DNA of 21,028 nucleotides, taken from NCBI GenBank assembly GCA_025455635.1, contig JALOMF010000006.1:1-21028 (forward strand). Direction: 5' to 3'. The notes below the pieces were generated by a model that saw only the letters and a list, made by a program, of their open reading frames with translations, did no database searches and was not told the origin of the DNA. This stretch comes from Saprospiraceae bacterium. GTDB lineage: Bacteria > Bacteroidota > Bacteroidia > Chitinophagales > Saprospiraceae. Below, piece by piece: positions 7,163 to 13,510 of this stretch. The position numbers and the translations under genes are program-made. Positions within the stretch are counted from its first letter, which is position 1; each line of letters starts with the position of its first letter.

Positions 7163-7249
7163 TTTCAACACGGAGGCACGAGAACACAGAGGGCCACGGA
7201 GCAGTTTGACTCCGTGGCCCTCCGTGTTCTCCGACCCTCCGTGTTGAAA
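7163..7249. terminator. Large hairpin between convergent scpA and smpB
   Basis: The arms 7163-7201 and 7210-7249 are nearly perfect inverted repeats around an 8-base loop (CAGTTTGA). Each arm is built from degenerate CACGGAGG/CACAGAGG/CACGGAG units. The position between convergent genes suggests a transcription-ending or mRNA-end-protecting role in both directions. There is no U-tract after either arm, so this is not a classical rho-independent terminator. It resembles the other unit-built inverted repeats of this window. Confidence 0.6.
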
Positions 7250-7254
7250 AAACC

Positions 7255-7317
7255 TCACGAACTCAACCGCCCCTTCGTCTTCATCATCCTGTCAATATCC
7301 CGCTTGGAGTCCTTTTC
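7255..7317 (-). other. In-frame continuation of smpB beyond its TAG codon (displaced C-terminal tail)
   Basis: Reading on past the TAG at 7320-7318 gives 20 codons, EKDSKRDIDRMMKTKGRLSS, then TGA at 7257-7255. The residues match the basic helical SmpB tail in other bacteria (E. coli has the related DIKEREW and RIMKNAHR). With one sense codon in place of TAG the protein would be 156 residues, the normal SmpB length. Confidence 0.85.
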
Positions 7318-7725
7318 CTAGATGGATTCCCGCTTGTCGAACGATTTTTTGCCCTGCGCCAAAGCGATTTCCACTTTCACGAAATTGCGGTCGGAGAAGT
7401 AAATCTTGTACGGCACGATGCTCATGCCTTTTTCCTTCACCCGTTTTTCCAGCTTGCGCAATTCGGATTTGTGCAGCAGCAGCTTGCGGTCACGGCGGCT
7501 GGGGCGCACGCTGTAAGCATTGGCGTTTTCGTATTCCTTGATGTAGAGGCTCTTAATCCAAAGCTCCCCGTTGATGAAGAGGCAGTAAGCATCCACCAAG
7601 CCTGCGTGGCCCGCCCGGATGGACTTCAGCTCGGAGCCGCCCAGCACGATGCCAGCCTCCAAGGTGCTGACAAAATGGAACTCGTGCGAGGCTCGGCGGT
7701 TGACGATTTCTTTTGTGTTGGCCAT
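7318..7725 (-). CDS. smpB: SsrA-binding protein, truncated by an amber codon before its tail
   Basis: SmpB binds tmRNA and brings it to stalled ribosomes for trans-translation. The 135 residues before the TAG hold the whole OB-fold body: VNRRASHEFHFVSTLEAGIV near the start, GSELKSIRAG, an INGELWIKSLYIKEYENAN stretch, RDRKLLLHKSEL and VKVEIALAQGKKSFDKRESI at the end. Family members go on after DKRES with a basic tail that enters the decoding centre and is needed for tagging. Here codon 136 is TAG, while a tail-like sequence continues in frame for 20 more codons (7255-7317). Either this is a real nonsense mutation leaving an RNA-binding but tail-less protein, or a base error, or read-through occurs. 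It is the last gene of a possible four-gene minus-strand operon, 48 bases after the YbjQ-family gene. Confidence 0.93.
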   Translation of the reverse strand: MANTKEIVNRRASHEFHFVSTLEAGIVLGGSELKSIRAGHAGLVDAYCLFINGELWIKSLYIKEYENANAYSVRPSRRDRKLLLHKSELRKLEKRVKEKGMSIVPYKIYFSDRNFVKVEIALAQGKKSFDKRESI

Positions 7726-7773
7726 AATAAGTATCAGGTTTTATTGGGTTTCAGGTTTCAGGGCTGTCGGCTG

Positions 7774-8103
7774 TCATTTCAGTTTCACGGCAGTCCCATA
7801 CGCCAAAATCTCGGCGGCGTTCTGCATCACCATCGAGGTCATGAAGCGCACGTTAATAACGGCATCGGCGCCGATTCGTTCAGCATCGGCCAACATTCTG
7901 CCGAGGGCCTCTTCACGGGAATCGGCCAGCAGCTTGGTGTATTCCGTGATTTCGCCGCCCACGATATTGCGAAAGCCAGCCACGATGTCACGCCCGATAT
8001 GCCGCGCCCGCACGGTGCTGCCACGGGCGATGTCAATCACCTCAATGACTTCCTTGCCGGGGATGTAGTCCGTCGTGGACATGATGATAGCCCTGTTTTT
8101 CAT
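7774..8103 (-). CDS. YbjQ/UPF0145-family protein
   Basis: A 109-residue protein from the ATG at 8103. MSTTDYIPGKEVIEVIDIARG near the N-terminus, the GGEITEYTKLLADSREEALG segment and GADAVINVRF near residues 80-90 are family signatures. YbjQ-type proteins form cyclic pentamers of small alpha/beta subunits. They were once labelled heavy-metal-binding, but a biochemical role is not established. An internal ATG at 8082 (MSTTDYIPG) is a second possible start. The first 62 bases overlap the 3' end of the LysE-family gene in another frame. Confidence 0.88.
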   Translation of the reverse strand: MKNRAIIMSTTDYIPGKEVIEVIDIARGSTVRARHIGRDIVAGFRNIVGGEITEYTKLLADSREEALGRMLADAERIGADAVINVRFMTSMVMQNAAEILAYGTAVKLK

Positions 8104-8749
8104 CGGTATTTTCTTTTGAAGGATAAAACGCACGCACGAACAGCCCAATGCCTATCAGCAGCAGGGCCGCTCCCGCAATTTTGCGAAGCAAGATAATTTT
8201 CTTTGGCTTTAGCCAGCGCCGGATGTATTTGGCGAGGCCCACCTTGGTCGTGTCGGTGAAAATAATGGTGCCGAACAGGCCAAGGTAGAAAAGCTGCGCT
8301 TGGTCGGGCTTGAGTGCCTGCTTCGTGAAAAGCGTGGCCGAAACGCCCAGCCAAAAGAAGAACGTGAACGGGTTGATGGTGTTGATGAGGAAGCCCGTCG
8401 TCCAGAGCGAAAGCAGGGAGGAATGCCGCACGGCCTTTGGCTGTTCCAGCTTCTCCATCGGAGGCGGCTTCAGGAGCAACATGCTACCGCCTACAATTAA
8501 TAATATGATGCCTCCGGCAATGCCCAACCAGAACTCCAGCCCCTCCCATTGCGCCAGCTGGGCCACGTAGGAAACACCGAAAAACGTGACGGCCACGAAC
8601 AGCAAATCGCTGAACCAGATGCCAGCCGATACCATGATGCCCGCCCGAAAGCCCTGTTCGATGCTCGTTTGCAACAGCGTAAAAATGATTGGCCCAGTGA
8701 GCACACTGAGCGCAAGACCAAGTTTGATGCCGTTCCAAAAAAGCTCCAT
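8042..8749 (-). CDS. LysE-family transporter
   Basis: A 235-residue integral membrane protein with about six hydrophobic segments. The N-terminal stretch WNGIKLGLALSVLTGPIIFT contains the GxxxxxxxGP-type signature of LysE/RhtB exporters, and a second helix pair with NTINPFTFFFWLG carries the conserved NPF-type motif of the second half. These proteins export amino acids or related small molecules driven by the proton gradient; the substrate cannot be predicted. The C-terminal tail after the last membrane segment (about 25 residues, polar and His-rich: KQGYHHVHDGLHPRQGSH) is encoded by bases that also encode the start of the YbjQ-family protein. It lies 103 bases after the YjbQ-family gene. Confidence 0.88.
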   Translation of the reverse strand: MELFWNGIKLGLALSVLTGPIIFTLLQTSIEQGFRAGIMVSAGIWFSDLLFVAVTFFGVSYVAQLAQWEGLEFWLGIAGGIILLIVGGSMLLLKPPPMEKLEQPKAVRHSSLLSLWTTGFLINTINPFTFFFWLGVSATLFTKQALKPDQAQLFYLGLFGTIIFTDTTKVGLAKYIRRWLKPKKIILLRKIAGAALLLIGIGLFVRAFYPSKENTDEKQGYHHVHDGLHPRQGSH

Positions 8750-8852
8750 ATCGCAGCCCCGGCCAAGCCGGGATTCAAATTATTTTTTTTAAAATTTTTA
8801 AACCACCTGAAAGTCAGTTGGTTGCTGGATTTTTTGCAAAACCATGCCGATG

Positions 8853-9263
8853 TCACGAAATCACGGTCGCAACCAAACGCCGCCTACCCCCGTTATTTCG
8901 GAACTCGCAGAGGTAGATGCCCTGCCAGGTGCCGAGGTTGAGCCGCCCGTTCGTAATCGGGATGCTGACCGAACTGCCTGCCAGCACCGATTTCACGTGA
9001 GCGGGCATGTCGTCCGGGCCTTCTAGGGTGTGGGTCAAGAACGGCAGGTTCTCTGGTACGAGGCGGTTAAAGAACCCCTCGAAGTCCACCCTGACCGACG
9101 GGTCGGCGTTCTCGTTGATGGCCGGCCCGGCGCTCGTGTGCTGGAGGAACAGGTGCAGCAGCCCCTCCGTTGGCAAGGTGCCGACTTGGCGAAGTACCTC
9201 AGCGGTTATCAAGTGAAAACCACGAGGATAGGCGGACAGCGGGAACTCGGTTTGTTTGACCAT
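8853..9263 (-). CDS. YjbQ/UPF0047-family protein (secondary thiamine-phosphate synthase-like)
   Basis: A 136-residue single-domain protein of the UPF0047 family. Diagnostic segments are LHLFLQHTSAGPAINENADP around residues 36-55, HTLEGPDDMPAHVKSVLAGS around 77-96, and NLGTWQGIYLCEF near 108-120. The histidines of the HTS and PAHVK segments and the GTWQGI loop line the family's putative metal/phosphate site. Some members rescue thiamine-phosphate synthase mutants of E. coli, hence the name, but the true role is unclear. It is the first gene of a possible minus-strand operon with LysE-, YbjQ- and SmpB-encoding genes. Confidence 0.93.
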   Translation of the reverse strand: MVKQTEFPLSAYPRGFHLITAEVLRQVGTLPTEGLLHLFLQHTSAGPAINENADPSVRVDFEGFFNRLVPENLPFLTHTLEGPDDMPAHVKSVLAGSSVSIPITNGRLNLGTWQGIYLCEFRNNGGRRRLVATVIS

Positions 9264-9291
9264 TTTGAGAACGACTGGTTTTCAGTCCTCG

Positions 9292-9299
9292 CAAAATTA
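9292..9299 (-). promoter_or_regulatory. Candidate -7 promoter box for the YjbQ-family gene
   Basis: Read on the minus strand, TAATTTTG matches the TAnnTTTG -7 consensus and lies 29 bases before the ATG at 9263, leaving a short leader. No good TTTG -33 box is visible at the usual spacing. Confidence 0.45.
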
Positions 9300-9413
9300 G
9301 AAAGATTGGGGCTTTGGAAGCTTTTTTTGTGAGCGAGCTTCCTAGGTGGCAGTAGGGCTTTGGGTAGGGCTGTGCCAATTTTCGGGCCGTTGTGCCAATT
9401 AAATTATCATAAT

Positions 9414-9430
9414 TTGGCATATTTTTAGCT
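9414..9430 (+). promoter_or_regulatory. Candidate sigma-54 (-24/-12) promoter upstream of rpoN
   Basis: TTGGCATATTTTTAGCT has GG and GC exactly 10 bases apart and matches TTGGCA fully at -24; the -12 part is TAGCT against a consensus of TTGCW. Two further TTGGCAC half-sites lie just upstream on the other strand (GTGCCAA at about 9372-9378 and 9392-9398), without a matching -12 element. The site is about 205 bases before the rpoN ATG. The rest of 9264-9634 is AT-rich with no gene seen. Confidence 0.4.
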
Positions 9431-9634
9431 ATTCCATCCGCTCCAACCTGATAAAGTTCTAAAACTCCTTATTTTACTAATATTATTAGAATTTTTATTA
9501 ATTTTTTCTTCAAAAATTTTTTCGATATTTTTTTCACGCACGCTGGCTTCTTTCAAAAAAATGTTATTATTTTGGAAAAATTTTCCTCTCAGCAATCACT
9601 GTGGACAAGCAAAAAGAGAACACAATTCATGTAA

Positions 9635-11203
9635 ATGACGATGCTGAAACAACAACTTACTCAGAAGTTACAACAGAAACTTTCGCCACAGCAGATCCAG
9701 TTGATGAAGCTTTTGCAGATACCAACTGCGATTCTTGACCAGCGGATACAGGAGGAACTAGAAGCCAATCCTGCCCTTGAAGAAGGCGATACCATGGAAG
9801 AAGACTATTTGGAAATGGGCCGCACCGAGGACTCCAAAGCCGAAGATGAGCGCGAAGGGGACACGGAAAGTAGCGAAGGCGAGGGCGAAGTCGATGACTT
9901 GGAACGGGAAGAAGTGATGCCCGAAGAGGAAGTCCTGCTTGACGACTACCTCAACGACTACATGGACGACGATGAGGCCAGCTACAAGTACCAAGCCGAC
10001 AACAGCGGGCAGGAAGAGGAAAACAAGACACTGCCCGTGGCCGTAGAGGATACTTTTCACGAGTACCTTGAGTCTCAGATTGGCATGCTTGATTTCAAGG
10101 AAGAGCGGGAGCGCATCATCGCCCGGCAAATCGTCGGCAGCATTGACGACGACGGCTACCTGCGCCGGGAAAACGACGCCATCCTCGACGACCTCGTGTT
10201 CTCGCAGAACGTGAGCGCCCGACCAGAGGAAATCGAGTACTGGCTCGCCAAGATCCAGCGCTTCGACCCGCCAGGCGTAGGTGCCCGCAACCTCCAGGAG
10301 AGCCTGCTGCTCCAAATCGAGCACAAGATGACCAGGGCCGATACTTCTTACGACGAGAAGCTCATCCTCGCCATCTCCAGGAAAATCATTGCCAACTACT
10401 TCGACGAGTTTACCAAAAAACATTACCCCCGCCTGCAAAGGCAGCTCAACCTCACCGAGGAAGAACTGAAGGAGGCCATTGATGAAATACTAAAATTGAA
10501 CCCGAAGCCCGCTAGTGGCCACGTGTCCAATAGCCGTACGACGCATTATATCGTGCCGGATTTCATCATCATCAACGAGAACGGTGAACTGGAGCTGTCG
10601 CTCAATACCCGCAATGCGCCCGACCTGCACATCAATAACCACTATCGGGACATGCTCCGTTCCTACAAGCACACCGTCAACGGACGCCGTGCCACCAACA
10701 AGGAAAAGGAGGCCATCCTGTTCATCAAACAAAAGATAGACAGCGCCAAGTGGTTCATTGATGCCATCCGCCAGCGCCAGCAGACGATGTTCAACACGAT
10801 GTACGCCATCATGAACTACCAGTACGACTTCTTCACGAGCGGCGACCAAAAGCGCCTCCGCCCGATGATTCTGAAGGACATCGCCGACATCACCGGGCTG
10901 GACATCAGCACCGTGTCGCGGGTGGCCAACAGCAAGTTCGTGCAGACGGAGTTCGGCACCAAGCGCCTCAAGGACTTCTTCTCCGAAAGCCTCCAAACAC
11001 AGGATGGCGAGGAGGTGTCAACCCTTGAAGTGAAAAAAATCCTCACCGACATCATCGGCGCAGAGAACAAGCGCAAGCCGCTCTCCGACGAGAAGCTGAA
11101 AAGCATGTTGATGAAAAAGGGATACAATATCGCCCGCCGCACTGTGGCCAAGTACCGGGAGCAACTGAACATCTCGGTGGCGAGGTTGCGCAAGGAGTTG
11201 TAA
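9635..11203 (+). CDS. rpoN: RNA polymerase sigma-54 factor
   Basis: RpoN directs core RNA polymerase to -24/-12 promoters and needs AAA+ activators to open DNA. The 522-residue protein has all three regions. The glutamine- and leucine-rich activator-interacting region I (QQLTQKLQQKLSPQQIQLMK) is at the start. An acidic, Asp/Glu-rich region II of about 70 residues follows, where conservation is normally lowest. The core- and DNA-binding region III contains the FDPPGVGARNLQESL motif, a helix-turn-helix around DIADITGLDISTVSRV, and the diagnostic RpoN box ARRTVAKYRE at 500-509. The frame has two close ATGs (9635 and 9641); the second aligns better with family N-termini (MLKQ). No sigma-54 activator gene is in the window. 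Confidence 0.97.
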   Translation: MTMLKQQLTQKLQQKLSPQQIQLMKLLQIPTAILDQRIQEELEANPALEEGDTMEEDYLEMGRTEDSKAEDEREGDTESSEGEGEVDDLEREEVMPEEEVLLDDYLNDYMDDDEASYKYQADNSGQEEENKTLPVAVEDTFHEYLESQIGMLDFKEERERIIARQIVGSIDDDGYLRRENDAILDDLVFSQNVSARPEEIEYWLAKIQRFDPPGVGARNLQESLLLQIEHKMTRADTSYDEKLILAISRKIIANYFDEFTKKHYPRLQRQLNLTEEELKEAIDEILKLNPKPASGHVSNSRTTHYIVPDFIIINENGELELSLNTRNAPDLHINNHYRDMLRSYKHTVNGRRATNKEKEAILFIKQKIDSAKWFIDAIRQRQQTMFNTMYAIMNYQYDFFTSGDQKRLRPMILKDIADITGLDISTVSRVANSKFVQTEFGTKRLKDFFSESLQTQDGEEVSTLEVKKILTDIIGAENKRKPLSDEKLKSMLMKKGYNIARRTVAKYREQLNISVARLRKEL

Positions 11204-11221
11204 ATCAAATTTTTACGATAA

Positions 11222-11267
11222 AAAATAATGCCTGCGACCATTCATTTGGCCGCAGGCATTTTTTTTT
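11222..11267 (+). terminator. Rho-independent terminator of rpoN
   Basis: The stem AATGCCTGCG (11227-11236) pairs with CGCAGGCATT (11251-11260), with a few extra pairs in the loop (CCA/TGG), and is followed by nine Ts (11259-11267). It starts 19 bases after the rpoN stop codon. Confidence 0.92.
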
Positions 11268-11307
11268 GCCTTCGGCAATCGCTCCGCCCCGATATCCAAA
11301 GCCGTTT

Positions 11308-11315
11308 TACCTTTG
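11308..11315 (+). promoter_or_regulatory. Candidate -7 promoter box for the ABC transporter genes
   Basis: TACCTTTG matches the TAnnTTTG consensus and lies 56 bases before the ATPase ATG at 11371, just after the rpoN terminator. No good -33 box is visible. Confidence 0.45.
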
Positions 11316-11370
11316 CAAAAATGGAACAAGCGCCGCCGCTGCGTTTTCATTTCAAAATACGAACAATCAG

Positions 11371-11997
11371 ATGCTAACAACCAGCAACCTCCAATATTCT
11401 TACGACGGAAAAAGCAGCCTGCGCTTCCCGGACATCCAGTGCGGCAAGGGCGAGCACTGGCTGTTGCTCGGCCAGTCGGGCTGCGGCAAAACCACGCTGC
11501 TGCACCTCCTCGGCGGCCTGCTCACGCCCGGCCAAGGCTCGGTGGTGGTGGGCGATACGGCCATCAACTCTTTGACAACCAGTGAGTTGGACAAGTTTCG
11601 GGGTAAAAAAATCGGCATCATTTTCCAAACGCCGCACTTCGTGCGCTCGCTCAAAGTAGGCGAAAACTTGGCGCTGGCGCAACAGTTGGCAGGCATCACC
11701 CCCAACCCGCAGCACATCGCCACGCTGCTCGGCAGGCTCGGCCTCGGCCACAAAATCAACGCCAAGACCGATGCCCTCAGCCAAGGCGAGCGCCAACGGG
11801 CCGCCATCGCACGGGCGCTGGTGAACAAGCCCGAAGTCATCCTCGCCGATGAGCCGACCTCTGCCCTCGACGACCACAACACCTCCGAAGTCATCCGCCT
11901 GCTCGTAGAAACTGCCAAGGAAGTGGACGCCACCCTGCTCGTGGTGACGCACGACGGGCGCTTGAAGGAAAAATTTGCGAAGCAAATCATGTTGTAA
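11371..11997 (+). CDS. ABC transporter ATP-binding protein, LolD/MacB-like
   Basis: A 208-residue ATPase of the LolD/MacB/FtsE type. It has Walker A LLLGQSGCGKTTLLHLLGGL at about 31-50, a Q-loop in GIIFQTPHFV, the signature LSQGERQRAAIARAL (a variant with SQGE instead of SGGQ, usual in this subfamily) and Walker B VILADEPTSALD. The start at 11371 (MLTTSNLQYSYDGK) is the normal N-terminus; the frame is open upstream to 11266 but that part is not protein-like. The ATPase presumably powers the FtsX-type permease encoded next, 103 bases away across an octamer repeat array. Family members drive lipoprotein sorting or mechanotransmission at the inner membrane rather than true substrate channelling. 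Confidence 0.9.
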   Translation: MLTTSNLQYSYDGKSSLRFPDIQCGKGEHWLLLGQSGCGKTTLLHLLGGLLTPGQGSVVVGDTAINSLTTSELDKFRGKKIGIIFQTPHFVRSLKVGENLALAQQLAGITPNPQHIATLLGRLGLGHKINAKTDALSQGERQRAAIARALVNKPEVILADEPTSALDDHNTSEVIRLLVETAKEVDATLLVVTHDGRLKEKFAKQIML

Positions 11998-12098
11998 TTG
12001 CTGAATTGCTTGATTGTTAAATTGTTATGAGCGATAAACAACAATCAAGCAATTCAACAATCAAACAATTCAACAATCAAGCAATTCCAACAATTAGA
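11997..12098. repeat. Octamer repeat array between the ATPase and permease genes
   Basis: Bases 12042-12090 hold a strict 8-base rhythm, CAATCAAG/A alternating with CAATTCAA, about six units. The left part (11997-12026) is the inverted copy: ATTGCTGAATTGCTTGATTG pairs with the reverse complement at about 12037-12061 with one mismatch, giving a stem of about 22 bp. The array ends directly before the permease ATG at 12101 and so lies in a translated operon. It uses the same octamers as the array at 203-286. Confidence 0.85.
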
Positions 12099-12100
12099 CA

Positions 12101-13504
12101 ATGCTCAAACTTAGCTGGAAAAACCTGGTCAACAAGCCGCTGAACATGGCGCTTTCGCTCATCCTGTTTGCCTTGGGCGTGGGCCTGATTTCGCTGCTGC
12201 TCAACCTCAACCACCAAATCGAGGAGCGCTTCAACAAGAACCTGGCCGGGGTGGACCTCGTGCTCGGCGCCAAGGGCAGCCCGCTCCAGATGATTCTCTG
12301 CGCCATGTACCACGTGGACAACCCCACAGGCAATATCCCCGTCGAGAAGGCGAAGGCGTTCCTCAACCCCAAGCACCCGCTGCTAAAACAGGCCGTGCCG
12401 CTCTCCCTCGGCGACAGCTACCGCAATTACCGCATCGTTGGCACCACCTACGACATCCTCCAGCTTTACAACGCCAGCCTTGCCGAAGGCAACCTCTGGG
12501 CCAATCCGATGGAAGCCACCGTCGGGGCGGACGTGGCCGAGGCGCTGCACCTGCACATTGGCGACACCTTCAAAAGCTCGCACGGCTTGGTCGAGGGCAT
12601 CGAAGAGCACGAGCACGATTTCAAGGTGGTGGGCATTCTCAAGCCCGCCGGCTCGGTGATTGACCAATTGATTCTGACGCCGAGCGAGAGCATTTGGGAG
12701 TCACATGCGCATGCTGAATCGGCGGACGGTGAGGTGAGAACAGATAGTTCGGCAGTTGACCGACAGCAGGGAGGTCATCCCGATGAGGAACGAATCGGGA
12801 CGGACAGTGCTTCGGCGGCAGTGCACGAGGGGCACGACCACAACCACGACCACGGGGACCACGTACACACGAAAGTCGCCCCAACGAAATACGACTCCTT
12901 GACCATCAGCCAGTTGGCAGAGCAGCAGCGGCTGGAGCTGATGGCGCAAACGGACAAGGACATCACGGCCATTTTGGTCAGGTTTCGCAGCCGCACCAAT
13001 ATCCAAGCACTGAACATGGGCCGCAACATCAACGAGAACACCGACCTGATGGCCGCCAGCCCGCCCATCGAGATTGCCCGCTTGCAGACCAACCTCGGCC
13101 TCGGTGCCGATGTGCTGAAGGCGCTGGCCTGGGTCATCGTCGTAGTGTCTGGCCTGAGCATTTTCATCTCGCTGTACTCCTCGCTGCGTGACCGCCGTTA
13201 CGAACTCGCCCTGATGCGGGTCATGGGCGGCTCCCGTGGCACCCTTTTCCAGCTCATTATCACCGAGGGTTTGTTGCTGGCCGCAATGGGCTACGTGCTG
13301 GGCATCCTGTTGAGCCACCTCGGCATGGCCATTTTGGCGGGTTTTATGAAAAACACCTACCGCTACTCGTTCAGTGGCACGCAGTTCCTGCCGGAAGAAG
13401 GCTGGCTGCTGCTCGGCGCATTGGCCGTTGGCTTTGTGGCGGCGCTGATTCCTGCATTGCAGGCGAGGCGGACGGATATTTCGGAGACGCTGGCAAATGG
13501 TTAA
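12101..13504 (+). CDS. FtsX/MacB-type ABC transporter permease with a histidine-rich periplasmic loop
   Basis: The protein (467 residues) has one N-terminal membrane segment (about 16-34), a large periplasmic MacB-type domain, and three C-terminal membrane segments (about 340-360, 383-415, 435-455) of the FtsX domain, with RRYELALMRVMGGSR at 365-379, a hallmark. AGVDLVLGAKGSPLQMILC at 49-67 is a family signature. The odd part is residues 201-256: HAHAE, then HEGHDHNHDHGDHVH, with eight His in the second block and a low-complexity polar segment between. Such His runs are typical of zinc-handling proteins. Zur-regulated Zrg-type ABC systems in proteobacteria pair comparable components, so metal-linked export or sensing is a reasonable inference, not a proven one. 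The ATPase partner is just upstream; the next gene starts 7 bases after the stop codon. Confidence 0.88.
   Translation: MLKLSWKNLVNKPLNMALSLILFALGVGLISLLLNLNHQIEERFNKNLAGVDLVLGAKGSPLQMILCAMYHVDNPTGNIPVEKAKAFLNPKHPLLKQAVPLSLGDSYRNYRIVGTTYDILQLYNASLAEGNLWANPMEATVGADVAEALHLHIGDTFKSSHGLVEGIEEHEHDFKVVGILKPAGSVIDQLILTPSESIWESHAHAESADGEVRTDSSAVDRQQGGHPDEERIGTDSASAAVHEGHDHNHDHGDHVHTKVAPTKYDSLTISQLAEQQRLELMAQTDKDITAILVRFRSRTNIQALNMGRNINENTDLMAASPPIEIARLQTNLGLGADVLKALAWVIVVVSGLSIFISLYSSLRDRRYELALMRVMGGSRGTLFQLIITEGLLLAAMGYVLGILLSHLGMAILAGFMKNTYRYSFSGTQFLPEEGWLLLGALAVGFVAALIPALQARRTDISETLANG
12778..12800. repeat. REP-like palindrome inside the permease coding sequence
   Basis: TCCCGAT and ATCGGGA (7-base arms) flank GAGGAACGA. 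The wording resembles the GTCATCCCGA...GAGG-type intergenic palindromes I know from other bacterial genomes. Here it sits in frame in the low-complexity part of the His-rich loop. Confidence 0.45.
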
Positions 13505-13510
13505 AAAAAA

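Noticed and set aside
7318..7320. Genome-wide amber recoding as the explanation for the smpB TAG
   Set aside because: scpA ends cleanly with TAG, which shows that amber acts as a normal stop here.
7471..8196. 241-residue plus-strand open frame
   Set aside because: It runs antisense over smpB, the gap and the YbjQ-family gene; all three real features are on the other strand.
8758..8772. CCCGGC-CAA-GCCGGG hairpin followed by a T-run as a plus-strand terminator
   Set aside because: No plus-strand gene lies upstream; it sits in the leader of the minus-strand LysE-family gene, and there is no T-run in that direction.
11266..11370. N-terminal extension of the ABC ATPase
   Set aside because: It would cover the rpoN terminator's T-run and the candidate promoter; the ATPase family starts at the ATG at 11371.
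12042..12090. Possible CRISPR array
   Set aside because: Units are only 8 bases, contiguous, without unique spacers, and no cas gene is near.
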